Of a DNA stretch of 8,175 nucleotides, positions 1-7,121 are shown in pieces. A program made the position numbers and the translations under genes. Origin of the DNA: Arthrobacter sp. (GTDB lineage Bacteria > Actinomycetota > Actinomycetes > Actinomycetales > Micrococcaceae); assembly GCA_025464925.1 (NCBI GenBank), contig JAODMS010000121.1, positions 1 through 8,175 on the forward strand, read 5' to 3'. The notes beneath the pieces were generated by a model. That model was not told the origin of the DNA and did not search any database. It saw only the letters and a list, made by a program, of their open reading frames with translations. Numbering within the stretch: the first letter of the stretch is position 1; every line of letters begins with the position of its first letter.

Positions 1-373
1 GCTCTTCCAGGGAGCTGTCCAGGAGGGTGCGGATCTTTTCCGGATGGCCCAGCGGGGCTACCCCGCCCACGCGCTGGCCCGTGTGTAACAGCACGAAGTC
101 AGCCGTGGCGCGGCGGATCTTCCCCGCGCCGAGCTGCGAGGCAACCATCCGGACGTCCACCTTCGCGGCGCCGCTGGCCAGGATGAGCAGGGGAGCGCCG
201 GCTAGTTCGAAGACGAGGCTGTTCGTGATGGCGGCGACGTCACAACCCAGCGCGGCGGCCGCCGCAGCCGCCGTGGGGACCTCCGAGTTCAATACCGTCA
301 CCGTGTCCACGGCACCTGCGGCGCGCAGCGCGCTCTTCAGGTTGGCGACTGGTTCCGGGAGCAGATTGGCCAT
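1..373 (-). CDS. YbaK/EbsC-family aminoacyl-tRNA deacylase-like protein (partial, 3' end outside window)
   Basis: The gene starts at an ATG (373-371) and runs leftwards off the window edge, giving 124 visible residues with no stop. The family signature TGQRVGGVAPLGH is at residues 98-110, preceded by a GAxxVDxxxVASQLGAGKIRRAT stretch typical of the YbaK fold. Family members are cytoplasmic trans-editing enzymes that hydrolyse mischarged aminoacyl-tRNA, such as Cys-tRNA(Pro) or Ala-tRNA(Pro). The segment where catalytic members carry an essential lysine (roughly KTLVF) reads TNSLVF at residues 50-55, so the lysine seems absent. Many actinobacterial paralogues appear to share this, so substrate and activity are uncertain. 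The start lies 3 bases after the SURF1 stop, making it the visible last gene of a four-gene operon; its ribosome binding site would lie inside the SURF1 gene. Family assignment is firm; the exact function is not. Confidence 0.9.
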   Translation of the reverse strand, partial: MANLLPEPVANLKSALRAAGAVDTVTVLNSEVPTAAAAAAALGCDVAAITNSLVFELAGAPLLILASGAAKVDVRMVASQLGAGKIRRATADFVLLHTGQRVGGVAPLGHPEKIRTLLDSSLEE

Positions 374-376
374 TCG

Positions 377-1258
377 TCAGTAACCCTGGGCATCCAGGAT
401 CGCGTCTTCCTCTTCCTCCGACGTCGCGTTCCTCCGCTTCCGGGCGACAGGGCGGCGACGCACCGACGGGCCGCTGGAGTGCAGATAGCCGTCGGCCGCC
501 GGAACCCCGAGTTCGGCGTCCTCGGCATCGATGGCCGCGTTCCGGGCCTGCTGCCGGGCCGCGTAGCCGAAGCCAATGAACACCAGCACTCCGAATGCGA
601 ACCACTGCAGCGAGTAGGAAAGGTGCGTGCCCTCCTCGGTGGACGGCTTGGGGAAGGCGAACGGCATGTCCGGCACGGAGGGGCTCTCCGAGGCCAGCTG
701 TCCGTAAGCGCCTGTCAGCAGCGGGTAGCCGAGCTGCGCGGAGTAGGCCGCGAGATCGATCGAGGCCAGCTGGCCGTCCGGGGCGCCGCGCTGGAGCGCC
801 GGTTCGGCCGGCTTGAGGCGGGCGACCACCGCCACCTGGCCCTGCGGCGGTGCCGGAATCGAGTCGGGACGGCCCGGGGTGTTGTTGCCGATCGGCAGCC
901 AGCCGCGGTCGATCACCACCGTCTCGCCGCTGTCCAGTTTGAGCGGGACAACCACCTCGTAGCCGGGCTGGCCGTTGAGCGGACGGTTGCGGACGATGCG
1001 CTGGCCGGCGAGGTCGTAACTGCCCCGCAGTTCAACCTGGGTCCACTCACGTTCGGGGTCCAGGCTGCTGAACTGGTCCCTGACCTCGGCGAAAGGAACG
1101 GGGGTGGCGGAGTAATTGGACGTCACCCGGTTGATCTCGGCGAGCGTCTCAGCCCGGCGGTCCATCTGCCAGCGGCCCAGCCCGACGCACGCCACGGCGA
1201 AGATCGCGGCGAGCAGCAGATATCCCAGCCACTTGCTGGAGAAGAGGAATCGGTACAT
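377..1258 (-). CDS. SURF1 family cytochrome c oxidase assembly protein
   Basis: This 293-residue protein has the SURF1 layout: an N-terminal membrane segment (about residues 11-28), a large extracytoplasmic domain, and a second membrane segment (about 218-234). Family motifs are GRWQMDRR at 28-35 just after the first helix, DRGWLP at 117-122, and HLSYSLQWFAFG at 212-223 leading into the second helix. SURF1 proteins help assemble the aa3-type cytochrome c oxidase, probably by aiding heme a delivery to subunit I, so this protein should act in the plasma membrane. The C-terminal 60 residues form a cytoplasmic tail, first basic (RRRPVARKRR, 267-276) then acidic (EEEEDA); such tails are common in actinobacterial members. 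The ATG directly follows the TGA of the upstream 81-residue gene with no bases between, indicating translational coupling. The stop lies 3 bases before the YbaK-family start. I chose this ATG because the first helix begins right after it. Confidence 0.95.
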   Translation of the reverse strand: MYRFLFSSKWLGYLLLAAIFAVACVGLGRWQMDRRAETLAEINRVTSNYSATPVPFAEVRDQFSSLDPEREWTQVELRGSYDLAGQRIVRNRPLNGQPGYEVVVPLKLDSGETVVIDRGWLPIGNNTPGRPDSIPAPPQGQVAVVARLKPAEPALQRGAPDGQLASIDLAAYSAQLGYPLLTGAYGQLASESPSVPDMPFAFPKPSTEEGTHLSYSLQWFAFGVLVFIGFGYAARQQARNAAIDAEDAELGVPAADGYLHSSGPSVRRRPVARKRRNATSEEEEDAILDAQGY

Positions 1259-1500
1259 TCAGCTTGCCTTGCCCGGGACGGCCAGGGCGACCGTTTCTTT
1301 CCAGAGGCTGCGCGTCTGGAGATAGTCCTCGAGCCAGGGCCTGTGCTCGTCGCAGGCCAGCCAGATTTTCCGCCGCTCGGGCGTGTGGATCTTCGGGTTG
1401 TTCCACAGCAGCTGCCACTCGGCCTCGGACCGGCAGGCCTTCCGTGAGCACATGGTCCCGGAGGCCGGGGCCGTTCCGCCGCCGGCTAGGTCAAAGAGGT

Positions 1501-1504
<4 letters not shown>
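1259..1504 (-). CDS. Small conserved Cys/His-containing protein of unknown function
   Basis: The product is 81 residues, soluble, with no signal peptide or membrane segment. Its core (about 18-68) holds C19-x4-C24, H40, and C51-x2-H54, within the segments CSRKACRSEAEW, NNPKIHTPERRK and LACDEHRPWL. The spacing resembles a small zinc-binding knuckle, though this is inference from residue pattern. I recall such proteins from actinobacterial genomes under unreliable automatic names, and I do not know a demonstrated function. The ATG overlaps the DUF3099 stop in an ATGA, and the stop abuts the SURF1 ATG, so this gene is translationally locked between a membrane protein and a cytochrome oxidase assembly factor. 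An internal ATG at residue 18 would give a 64-residue protein starting just before the first Cys. The upstream ATG is preferred because of the ATGA overlap. A metal-binding or respiratory accessory role is a guess from context. Confidence 0.85.
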
Positions 1505-2833
<1,329 letters not shown>

Positions 2834-2857
2834 CGCCACGAAGGCTCCAGGGCCTCG

Positions 2858-2871
2858 GCGGCGGCCGCCGC
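2858..2871. other. 14-base perfect GC palindrome downstream of fabG
   Basis: GCGGCGGCCGCCGC is a perfect inverted repeat 24 bases after the fabG stop. It could form a very GC-rich stem and might help end fabG transcription, but no T-tract follows. The region is GC-rich enough that chance is possible. Confidence 0.4.
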
Positions 2872-2970
2872 ACGGTCCGCCGGCCGCTGCCGGGGTGGGC
2901 CGCGGGGATTCCGGCGGCCGGGCATTTAGCCGTGGCACCGCCCCGTTCGGAGGTGTGTAATGGAGCTACG

Positions 2971-2995
2971 GCCTCTGGCCGCGCAAGGCCGAGGC
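2971..2995 (+). promoter_or_regulatory. Hairpin in the presumed 5' leader of hsp20
   Basis: GCCTC-T-GGCC pairs with GGCC-GAGGC around a GCGCAA loop, giving nine pairs with one bulged T. The stem ends 8 bases before the AGGAGG ribosome binding site. The CCTC arm (2972-2975) could instead pair with GAGG inside that site (3006-3009), so it might affect translation of a heat-shock gene. It could equally be a weak terminator for fabG read-through or an operator-like repeat. Confidence 0.45.
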
Positions 2996-3003
2996 ATGGA
3001 TTC

Positions 3004-3009
3004 AGGAGG
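3004..3009 (+). promoter_or_regulatory. Strong ribosome binding site of hsp20
   Basis: AGGAGG, 6 bases before the ATG at 3016, is the strongest Shine-Dalgarno sequence in the window. It decides the start against in-frame codons back to 2932. Confidence 0.85.
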
Positions 3010-3015
3010 ACGATC

Positions 3016-3432
3016 ATGGCTGATCTCAACAAGTGGGGGCCTTCAGAAGTATTGGAGCCGATCCGTCGCTTCCTCGAAGGCGACATGACGATGTCGGCGA
3101 TGCGGGTGGAACAGTTCGTGGACGGGAACACCCTGGTGGTCCGCGCAGAGTTGCCCGGGATTGATCCTGACAAGGATCTCGAGCTCTCGGTCACCGACGG
3201 TGTGCTGCATCTCAAGGCGGAACGCGAGGAGAAATCCGAGCACAAGAGCAAGACCGGCTACCGCTCCGAGTTCCGCTACGGTACGTTCACGCGCAGCTTC
3301 CCGTTGCCCGACGGTGTCCGGGAAGAGGACATCACCGCCACGTACAAGGACGGCGTCCTGGAGGTGCGGGCCCCGGTACGGCCAACGGCGCCGGATACAT
3401 CAGCCAGGAAGATCCGGATCGATCACGGCTGA
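3016..3432 (+). CDS. Hsp20/alpha-crystallin family small heat-shock protein
   Basis: The 138-residue product has a short N-terminal arm, an alpha-crystallin domain (about 28-121) and a short C-terminal tail. Markers are AELPGID at 44-50, GVLHLKAER at 62-70, the FRYGTFTRSFPLP strand-loop at 86-98, and the closing DGVLEVRAP at 112-120, the bacterial A-x-x-x-n-G-V-L region. The tail carries I133-R-I135, the I-x-I motif that docks into neighbouring dimers during oligomer assembly. Such proteins are ATP-independent holdases that bind unfolding proteins in the cytoplasm; the closest well-known actinobacterial relatives are the Hsp18/Hsp16.3 type. It stands alone between fabG (182 bases upstream) and the second SDR (243 bases downstream), with its own strong ribosome binding site, so it is probably transcribed separately. 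I found no HspR-type inverted repeat (CTTGAGT-N7-ACTCAAG) upstream. A hairpin lies just before the ribosome binding site. Confidence 0.95.
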   Translation: MADLNKWGPSEVLEPIRRFLEGDMTMSAMRVEQFVDGNTLVVRAELPGIDPDKDLELSVTDGVLHLKAEREEKSEHKSKTGYRSEFRYGTFTRSFPLPDGVREEDITATYKDGVLEVRAPVRPTAPDTSARKIRIDHG

Positions 3433-3454
3433 CCACCGTCGGCGCGGTGACACA

Positions 3455-3480
3455 ACGGGCGTGCGGAATCGTCCGCCCGT
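3455..3480 (+). terminator. Possible hairpin terminator after hsp20
   Basis: GCGGA (3463-3467) pairs perfectly with TCCGC (3472-3476) across an ATCG loop. The outer ACGG and CCGT arms can extend the stem with a bulge. It starts 22 bases after the hsp20 stop. There is no T-tract, as is common in actinobacterial terminators, so termination is not proven. The rest of the 243-base gap to the next gene is GC-rich, with a weaker inverted repeat (CGTGCC/GGCACG, 3516-3540), and no gene is visible in it. Confidence 0.4.
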
Positions 3481-3622
3481 GCCGGCCGTCGGCCCGGCAT
3501 TAACCCGCTTGCTCACGTGCCCCGGCTCCGCCCCGGCACGCAGCCGGGAGGCCGGTGGAGGGAACTAGGCCCGCCCCGCTTCTTTGTGGGCATTAAACAA
3601 CTCATTCGGCCCGGACCGCTGG

Positions 3623-3628
3623 CATGAT
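3623..3628 (+). promoter_or_regulatory. Possible -10 element for the second SDR gene
   Basis: CATGAT resembles a -10 box and would give a leader of about 40 bases. The flanking DNA (3585-3660) is locally AT-richer than its surroundings, as expected for a promoter. No good -35 hexamer is seen, so this is weak. Confidence 0.25.
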
Positions 3629-3663
3629 GGACTGCAGAACCACAATGTTTGGACGTTTGGAAC

Positions 3664-3670
3664 AAAGGAG
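3664..3670 (+). promoter_or_regulatory. Ribosome binding site of the second SDR gene
   Basis: AAAGGAG lies 5 bases before the ATG at 3676 and selects that start over the in-frame TTG at 3649, which would add nine residues. Confidence 0.8.
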
Positions 3671-3675
3671 CTCGA

Positions 3676-4428
3676 ATGGGACTGCTGGACAATAAGACCG
3701 CTATCGTGACCGGTTCATCGCGGGGAATCGGCGCAGAGGTTGCCAAGTTCCTCGCCGCGGAAGGTGCCGCCGTCGTCGTGAACTACCGCCAGAAGGCTCC
3801 GCGGGCCAACAAGGTCGTTGCCGAAATCGAAGCCAACGGTGGCCGTGCCGTCGCCGTCGGAGCGGACCTGACCACCCAGGAAGGCGTCCAGGCCCTGGCC
3901 AGCGCCGCCATGGAAAACTTCGGCTCGCTCGACATCCTCGTCCTCAACGCCTCCGGCGGCATGGAATCGGGAATGGAGGAGGGCTACGCGCTGAAGCTGA
4001 ACCGCGACGCCCAGGTCAACATGCTTAACGCCGCTGTGCCGCTGCTGCCCGAGGGAGCACGTGTGGTGTTCGTCACCAGCCACCAGGCGCACTTCATCAA
4101 CACGGTGCCGACAATGCCCGACTACGAGCCGGTGGCCCGCAGCAAGCGCGCCGGCGAGGACGCACTCCGCGAGCTCGTGCCCAGCCTGGCCGAGAAAGGC
4201 ATCTCGCTGGTGGTCGTGTCCGGCGACATGATCGAGGGCACCGTGACGGCCACCCTGCTGGACCGCTCCAACCCGGGCGCCATCGAGGCCCGCCGCGCCG
4301 AGGCCGGCAGGCTGTACTCCGTCTCCGAGTTCGGCTCCGAGGTCGCCAAGATGGCGACGGCGGACGTCCCGTCAGGCCACACCGAATACGTCGGCGGCTC
4401 CGACTACTTCGAGAAGAGCGCCAACTAG
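3676..4428 (+). CDS. SDR family oxidoreductase, candidate FabL-type enoyl-ACP reductase
   Basis: This 250-residue Rossmann-fold protein has TGSSRGIG at 12-19, an NASGG segment (91-95) in place of NAG, and N109 at the usual structural Asn position. The classical Y-x3-K is missing: the position four before K157 is V153. Y150 precedes K157 by seven, giving Y-x6-K (YEPVARSK), the arrangement of enoyl-ACP reductases such as FabI and InhA. A FabG-like glycine motif with Y-x6-K, NxxSG and VSG (181-183) instead of PG is what I recall of Bacillus FabL, whose corresponding segment also has Val four before Lys. The C-terminus reads YVGGSDYF rather than VDGG. If right, it reduces enoyl-ACP to acyl-ACP, the step completing the cycle in which FabG acts; fabG lies about 840 bases upstream. 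SDR membership is certain. The ENR assignment is inference; a redox enzyme of other specificity remains possible. Confidence 0.88.
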   Translation: MGLLDNKTAIVTGSSRGIGAEVAKFLAAEGAAVVVNYRQKAPRANKVVAEIEANGGRAVAVGADLTTQEGVQALASAAMENFGSLDILVLNASGGMESGMEEGYALKLNRDAQVNMLNAAVPLLPEGARVVFVTSHQAHFINTVPTMPDYEPVARSKRAGEDALRELVPSLAEKGISLVVVSGDMIEGTVTATLLDRSNPGAIEARRAEAGRLYSVSEFGSEVAKMATADVPSGHTEYVGGSDYFEKSAN

Positions 4429-4444
4429 GACGCTGCCTGGCTGA

Positions 4445-4467
4445 CGGCCGCGCCCGGCGCGCGGCCG
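4445..4467. terminator. GC-rich hairpin between convergent genes, possible two-way terminator
   Basis: CGGCCGCGC and GCGCGGCCG form a perfect 9-pair stem around a CCGGC loop. It lies in the 45-base gap between the SDR stop (4428) and the serB stop (4474), which face each other. The symmetric stem could work on both strands. No T-tract is present on either side. Confidence 0.6.
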
Positions 4468-4473
4468 GTCCGT

Positions 4474-5379
4474 TCAGACGCCCGCGATGTGCCGTACGGC
4501 GTCGAGGTAGGGCAGGTTCACCGCGGCGTCGGCGGCGGTCCGGACGGCTGGCTTGGCATTGAACGCGATGCCGATCCCGGCCGCGCCGAGCATGTCCAGG
4601 TCATTGGCGCCGTCGCCCACGGCGATGGTGTGCTCCAGGGGGATGCCCTCTGACGTCGCCCACGCGCGCAGGTACTTCTCCTTGGCCGCGCGGTCGACCA
4701 CCTCACCGAGCACCTTGCCGGTGAGCGCGCCGTCGACGATCTCCAGCTCATTGGCGATCCAGTAGTCCAGCCCGAGGCTCTCGGCGATGGGCTGGAGGAT
4801 CTGGTTGAAGCCGCCGGAGACCACGGCCACCACGTGGCCGGCGGCCTTGAACGCGGCCACCAGCTCCGCGGCGCCGTCGCTGAGCTTCACCTCGGCGCGG
4901 ACGGAACCGACGACGTCGGCCGGCAGCCCGGCCAGCACCGCCACCCGGGCGTGGAGGCTCTGGGCGAAGTCCAGTTCGCCGCGCATGGCGGCCTCGGTCA
5001 CCGCCGTCACCTCCTCGCGCTTTCCGGCGTGGGCGGCCAGCAGTTCGATGACCTCCTGCTGGATCAAGGTGGAGTCCACGTCCATGAGAAGGAATTTCCG
5101 CGGGGCGTTCCGCAGCGAGGCCGGAACGAGGGCAGTGTCGACGCCGTCAATGCCGGCGTCCGCCACCGCCCGGCGGAGCCCAGCAAGCCCGGACCCGTCT
5201 CCGGCGTCGGCGGCGGAACCCAGCGTGCCTTCTGCCGTATGCACCTCGAACCGGCCGTCACCAGTGCGTGCCCCGGCCTCCAGCGCCACCCCCGCAGCGG
5301 TCAATGCTGAACGCACCCGCTGGACCTCGGCGAGGGACAATTTTTGGGCATAGCTTACTGCGGTCAAGTTCAGGCTCAT
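4474..5379 (-). CDS. serB: Phosphoserine phosphatase SerB
   Basis: The 301-residue protein has an N-terminal regulatory-like region (about 1-90, probably a diverged ACT-type fold) and a HAD phosphatase domain. HAD motifs: I, DVDST at 100-104, with nucleophile D100 and general acid/base D102; II, S188 in VVSGG; III, K233 in AAKEKYL; IV, GDGANDLDML at 255-264, with Mg-binding D256 and D260. EVIELLAAHAG (109-119) after motif I is typical of SerB. It hydrolyses O-phospho-L-serine to L-serine, the last step of serine synthesis, in the cytoplasm. E. coli SerB is 322 residues with a similar layout. The ATG at 5379 is chosen because the frame stays open upstream to 5820 but there runs antisense through the ABC ATPase gene. 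No ribosome binding site is apparent; a TAGGAT box lies 7 bases before the ATG, so the mRNA may be leaderless. It converges on the SDR gene and diverges from the ATPase gene. Confidence 0.95.
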   Translation of the reverse strand: MSLNLTAVSYAQKLSLAEVQRVRSALTAAGVALEAGARTGDGRFEVHTAEGTLGSAADAGDGSGLAGLRRAVADAGIDGVDTALVPASLRNAPRKFLLMDVDSTLIQQEVIELLAAHAGKREEVTAVTEAAMRGELDFAQSLHARVAVLAGLPADVVGSVRAEVKLSDGAAELVAAFKAAGHVVAVVSGGFNQILQPIAESLGLDYWIANELEIVDGALTGKVLGEVVDRAAKEKYLRAWATSEGIPLEHTIAVGDGANDLDMLGAAGIGIAFNAKPAVRTAADAAVNLPYLDAVRHIAGV

Positions 5380-5386
5380 GGGTCCA

Positions 5387-5392
5387 ATCCTA
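5387..5392 (-). promoter_or_regulatory. Candidate -10 box of a leaderless serB promoter
   Basis: TAGGAT on the minus strand ends 7 bases before the serB ATG (5379), so transcription would begin at or within a base of the start codon. No Shine-Dalgarno sequence precedes the ATG. No good -35 hexamer is seen, which is not unusual for actinobacterial promoters. Confidence 0.5.
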
Positions 5393-5498
5393 GCGATCGG
5401 GCGGTGCCGGCCCGAATCCGCTGCGCCCCCGTTCCTCCCGGGTGCCGGCCCTGTGCCGGAGCCGCCGTTCCAGTTATCAGTCGTCCGCTTTTTTGTCC

Positions 5499-5504
5499 TA
5501 GTGT
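5499..5504 (+). promoter_or_regulatory. Candidate -10 box of a leaderless ABC ATPase promoter
   Basis: TAGTGT ends 8 bases before the ATG at 5513, placing the transcription start at about the start codon. TTATCA at 5474-5479 matches four of six bases of a -35 box, with a 19-base spacer. No Shine-Dalgarno sequence is present in the 15 bases before the ATG. Confidence 0.4.
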
Positions 5505-5512
5505 CTACTGCT

Positions 5513-6298
5513 ATGAGTGATGTTCTTGAAATGGCCGCCGTCAGCGTTGTACGTGGGGCAAAAACGCTCCTGGACAAGGTGGACTGGCAGGTCAAAGACG
5601 GCGAGCGCTGGGTGATCCTGGGCCCCAATGGTGCCGGCAAGACCACTCTTCTGCAGGTGGCCGCCGCGCGGATCCACCCCACGAGCGGCATGGCCGGCAT
5701 TCTGGAGGAAATCCTTGGCGCCGTCGACGTCTTCGAACTCCGGCCCCGGATCGGCCTGTCCTCGGCGGCGCTGGCCAGCCAGATCCCCGAGCAGGAAAAA
5801 GTCCTCAACGTCGTGGTCACGGCCGCCTACGGCGTGACCGGCCGCTGGCGCGAGGGTTACGAGAAAGACGACGAACGCCGCGCCTTCGGCCTGCTGAATG
5901 AATGGGGCATGGGCCCGATGCTGAACCGGCCCTTCGCCTCGCTGTCCGAAGGCGAGCGCAAGCGCGTGCAGATCGCCCGGGCCCTCATGACGGATCCGGA
6001 GTTGCTGCTGCTCGACGAGCCCGCCGCCGGACTCGACCTGGGCGGCCGGGAGGACCTCGTCCACCGGCTCGGCGAGCTCGCCCGCGACGAGAGCGCTCCG
6101 GCCATAGTCCTGGTCACGCACCACCTCGAAGAGGTCCCGCCTGGCTTCACGCACGCCATGCTGATGCGCGACGGCGGCGTCGTGGCCGCGGGCCCGCTGG
6201 CCGGGGTCCTCACCGCAGAGAACCTGAGCGAGACCTTCGGCCTGCCGCTGGACGTCAGCGTCACCGGCGGACGTTACACCGCCACCGCCCGCCGCTGA
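5513..6298 (+). CDS. ABC transporter ATP-binding protein, YlmA/ModF-like
   Basis: This is a single 261-residue ATPase domain: Walker A GPNGAGKT at 37-44, signature LSEGERKR at 144-151 (in place of LSGGQ), Walker B LLLLDEP at 164-170 with E169, D-loop AGLDL at 172-176, and switch H203 in VTHH. The usual Q-loop glutamine is not evident: the strand reads RIGLSSAAL (79-87). Together with the PRIGLSS segment and EEVPPGFTHAMLMRDG (207-222), this resembles Bacillus YlmA and the halves of ModF. It should bind and hydrolyse ATP in the cytoplasm. No ABC membrane subunit is encoded nearby, so it is an orphan ATPase or pairs with a distant permease. The permease 18 bases downstream is TauE/SafE type, not an ABC partner. 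The ATG is chosen at the start of domain homology; the frame is open back to 5378, but that part overlaps the serB promoter. It is probably first in a three-gene run. Confidence 0.92.
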   Translation: MSDVLEMAAVSVVRGAKTLLDKVDWQVKDGERWVILGPNGAGKTTLLQVAAARIHPTSGMAGILEEILGAVDVFELRPRIGLSSAALASQIPEQEKVLNVVVTAAYGVTGRWREGYEKDDERRAFGLLNEWGMGPMLNRPFASLSEGERKRVQIARALMTDPELLLLDEPAAGLDLGGREDLVHRLGELARDESAPAIVLVTHHLEEVPPGFTHAMLMRDGGVVAAGPLAGVLTAENLSETFGLPLDVSVTGGRYTATARR

Positions 6299-6316
6299 CG
6301 GGACTGCGAACAGCGC

Positions 6317-7102
6317 GTGGAGTTTCTCAATAGTGTCTTCATTTTCTTTGCCGGGCTGTGGGCCGGCACCATCAACAGCGTTGTCGGTTCCGGCACCCTC
6401 GTGACCTTCCCGGTGCTGATAGCACTCGGTTACGCGCCCCTCACTGCCTCCATCAGCAATGCAACGGGCCTCGTGGCGGGCAACGCCGCCGGGGCCTGGG
6501 GGTACCGCAAGGAGCTCGCCGGCCGCGGCAAGCAACTTCTCCGGCTCCTGCCCGCCTCGCTGCTGGGCGGCATCACCGGCGCCTTCCTGCTGCTGCACCT
6601 GCCCGAGAGTGTCTTCTCCTACGCCGCACCCGTCCTGATCGTCCTGGCCCTGCTGATGGTGGTCTTCCAGCCCCGGCTCCAGCGGTGGGTGCGGAACCGG
6701 GAAGAAAACCCCGAGCACGCCATCCGCGACCGGAGCCACGGGATCCTGCTGGTGGTGCTGGTCTACCTGGCCGGCGTCTACGGCGGATACTTCGTCGCGG
6801 CCCAGGGGATCCTGCTGGTCGGCATCCTCGGCGTGTTCATGACCGGGACCATCCAGAACGCGAACGCCATGAAGAACATCCTGGTGCTGGGCGTGAACAT
6901 CGTGGCGGCGGCGTCCTACCTGCTTCTTGCCTTCGACCGGATCGACTGGCCGGTCGTGGGGCTGATTGCCGTCAGTTCCCTGATCGGCGGGATGATCGGT
7001 TCCAGGGTGGGGCGCCGGCTCTCCCCGGTGGTCCTGCGCGGAGTCATCTTCACCCTGGGCCTCGTGGCCCTGGGCTTCATGATCGCCAACCTGCTCAGAT
7101 GA
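6317..7102 (+). CDS. TauE/SafE family (sulfite exporter-type) membrane protein
   Basis: The 261-residue protein is very hydrophobic, with about eight membrane segments (roughly 5-36, broken by the re-entrant-like GTINSVVGSGTLVTFPVL at 17-34, then 42-62, 76-93, 99-117, 142-170, 188-206, 210-228 and 238-259). Family marks are GSGTLVTFPVL, NATGLVAGNAAGAWGYRKEL (48-67), the second-half repeat YLAGVYGGYFVAAQGILL (150-167), NAMKNILV (183-190) and GSRVGRRL (228-235). The two halves mirror each other, as in the DUF81/TauE family. Members are secondary anion exporters, some linked to sulfite, sulfoacetate or other organosulfur compounds; the substrate here is unknown. The start is GTG, 18 bases after the ATPase stop, with no clear ribosome binding site, which suggests co-transcription. 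An upstream ATG in frame is not available. Confidence 0.92.
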   Translation: MEFLNSVFIFFAGLWAGTINSVVGSGTLVTFPVLIALGYAPLTASISNATGLVAGNAAGAWGYRKELAGRGKQLLRLLPASLLGGITGAFLLLHLPESVFSYAAPVLIVLALLMVVFQPRLQRWVRNREENPEHAIRDRSHGILLVVLVYLAGVYGGYFVAAQGILLVGILGVFMTGTIQNANAMKNILVLGVNIVAAASYLLLAFDRIDWPVVGLIAVSSLIGGMIGSRVGRRLSPVVLRGVIFTLGLVALGFMIANLLR

Positions 7103-7121
7103 CCCCGGAAGTGGCTGCCCC

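Noticed and set aside
479..1447. Long plus-strand open frame opposite SURF1 and the Cys/His gene
   Set aside because: It is an antisense shadow from high-GC codon bias. The minus-strand products have recognisable motifs and tight operon junctions; this frame has no domain.
2834..3003. HspR-type operator (HAIR) upstream of hsp20
   Set aside because: I looked for CTTGAGT-N7-ACTCAAG or a near match on either strand and found none.
5380..5820. In-frame upstream extension of serB adding about 147 residues
   Set aside because: It runs antisense through the start of the ABC ATPase gene, including its Walker A region, has no phosphatase-like content, and crosses the promoter region. The serB homology begins at the ATG at 5379.
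5498..6739. 413-codon minus-strand open frame opposite the ABC ATPase and TauE/SafE genes
   Set aside because: It spans two clear plus-strand genes and reads as composition-driven sequence without a domain.
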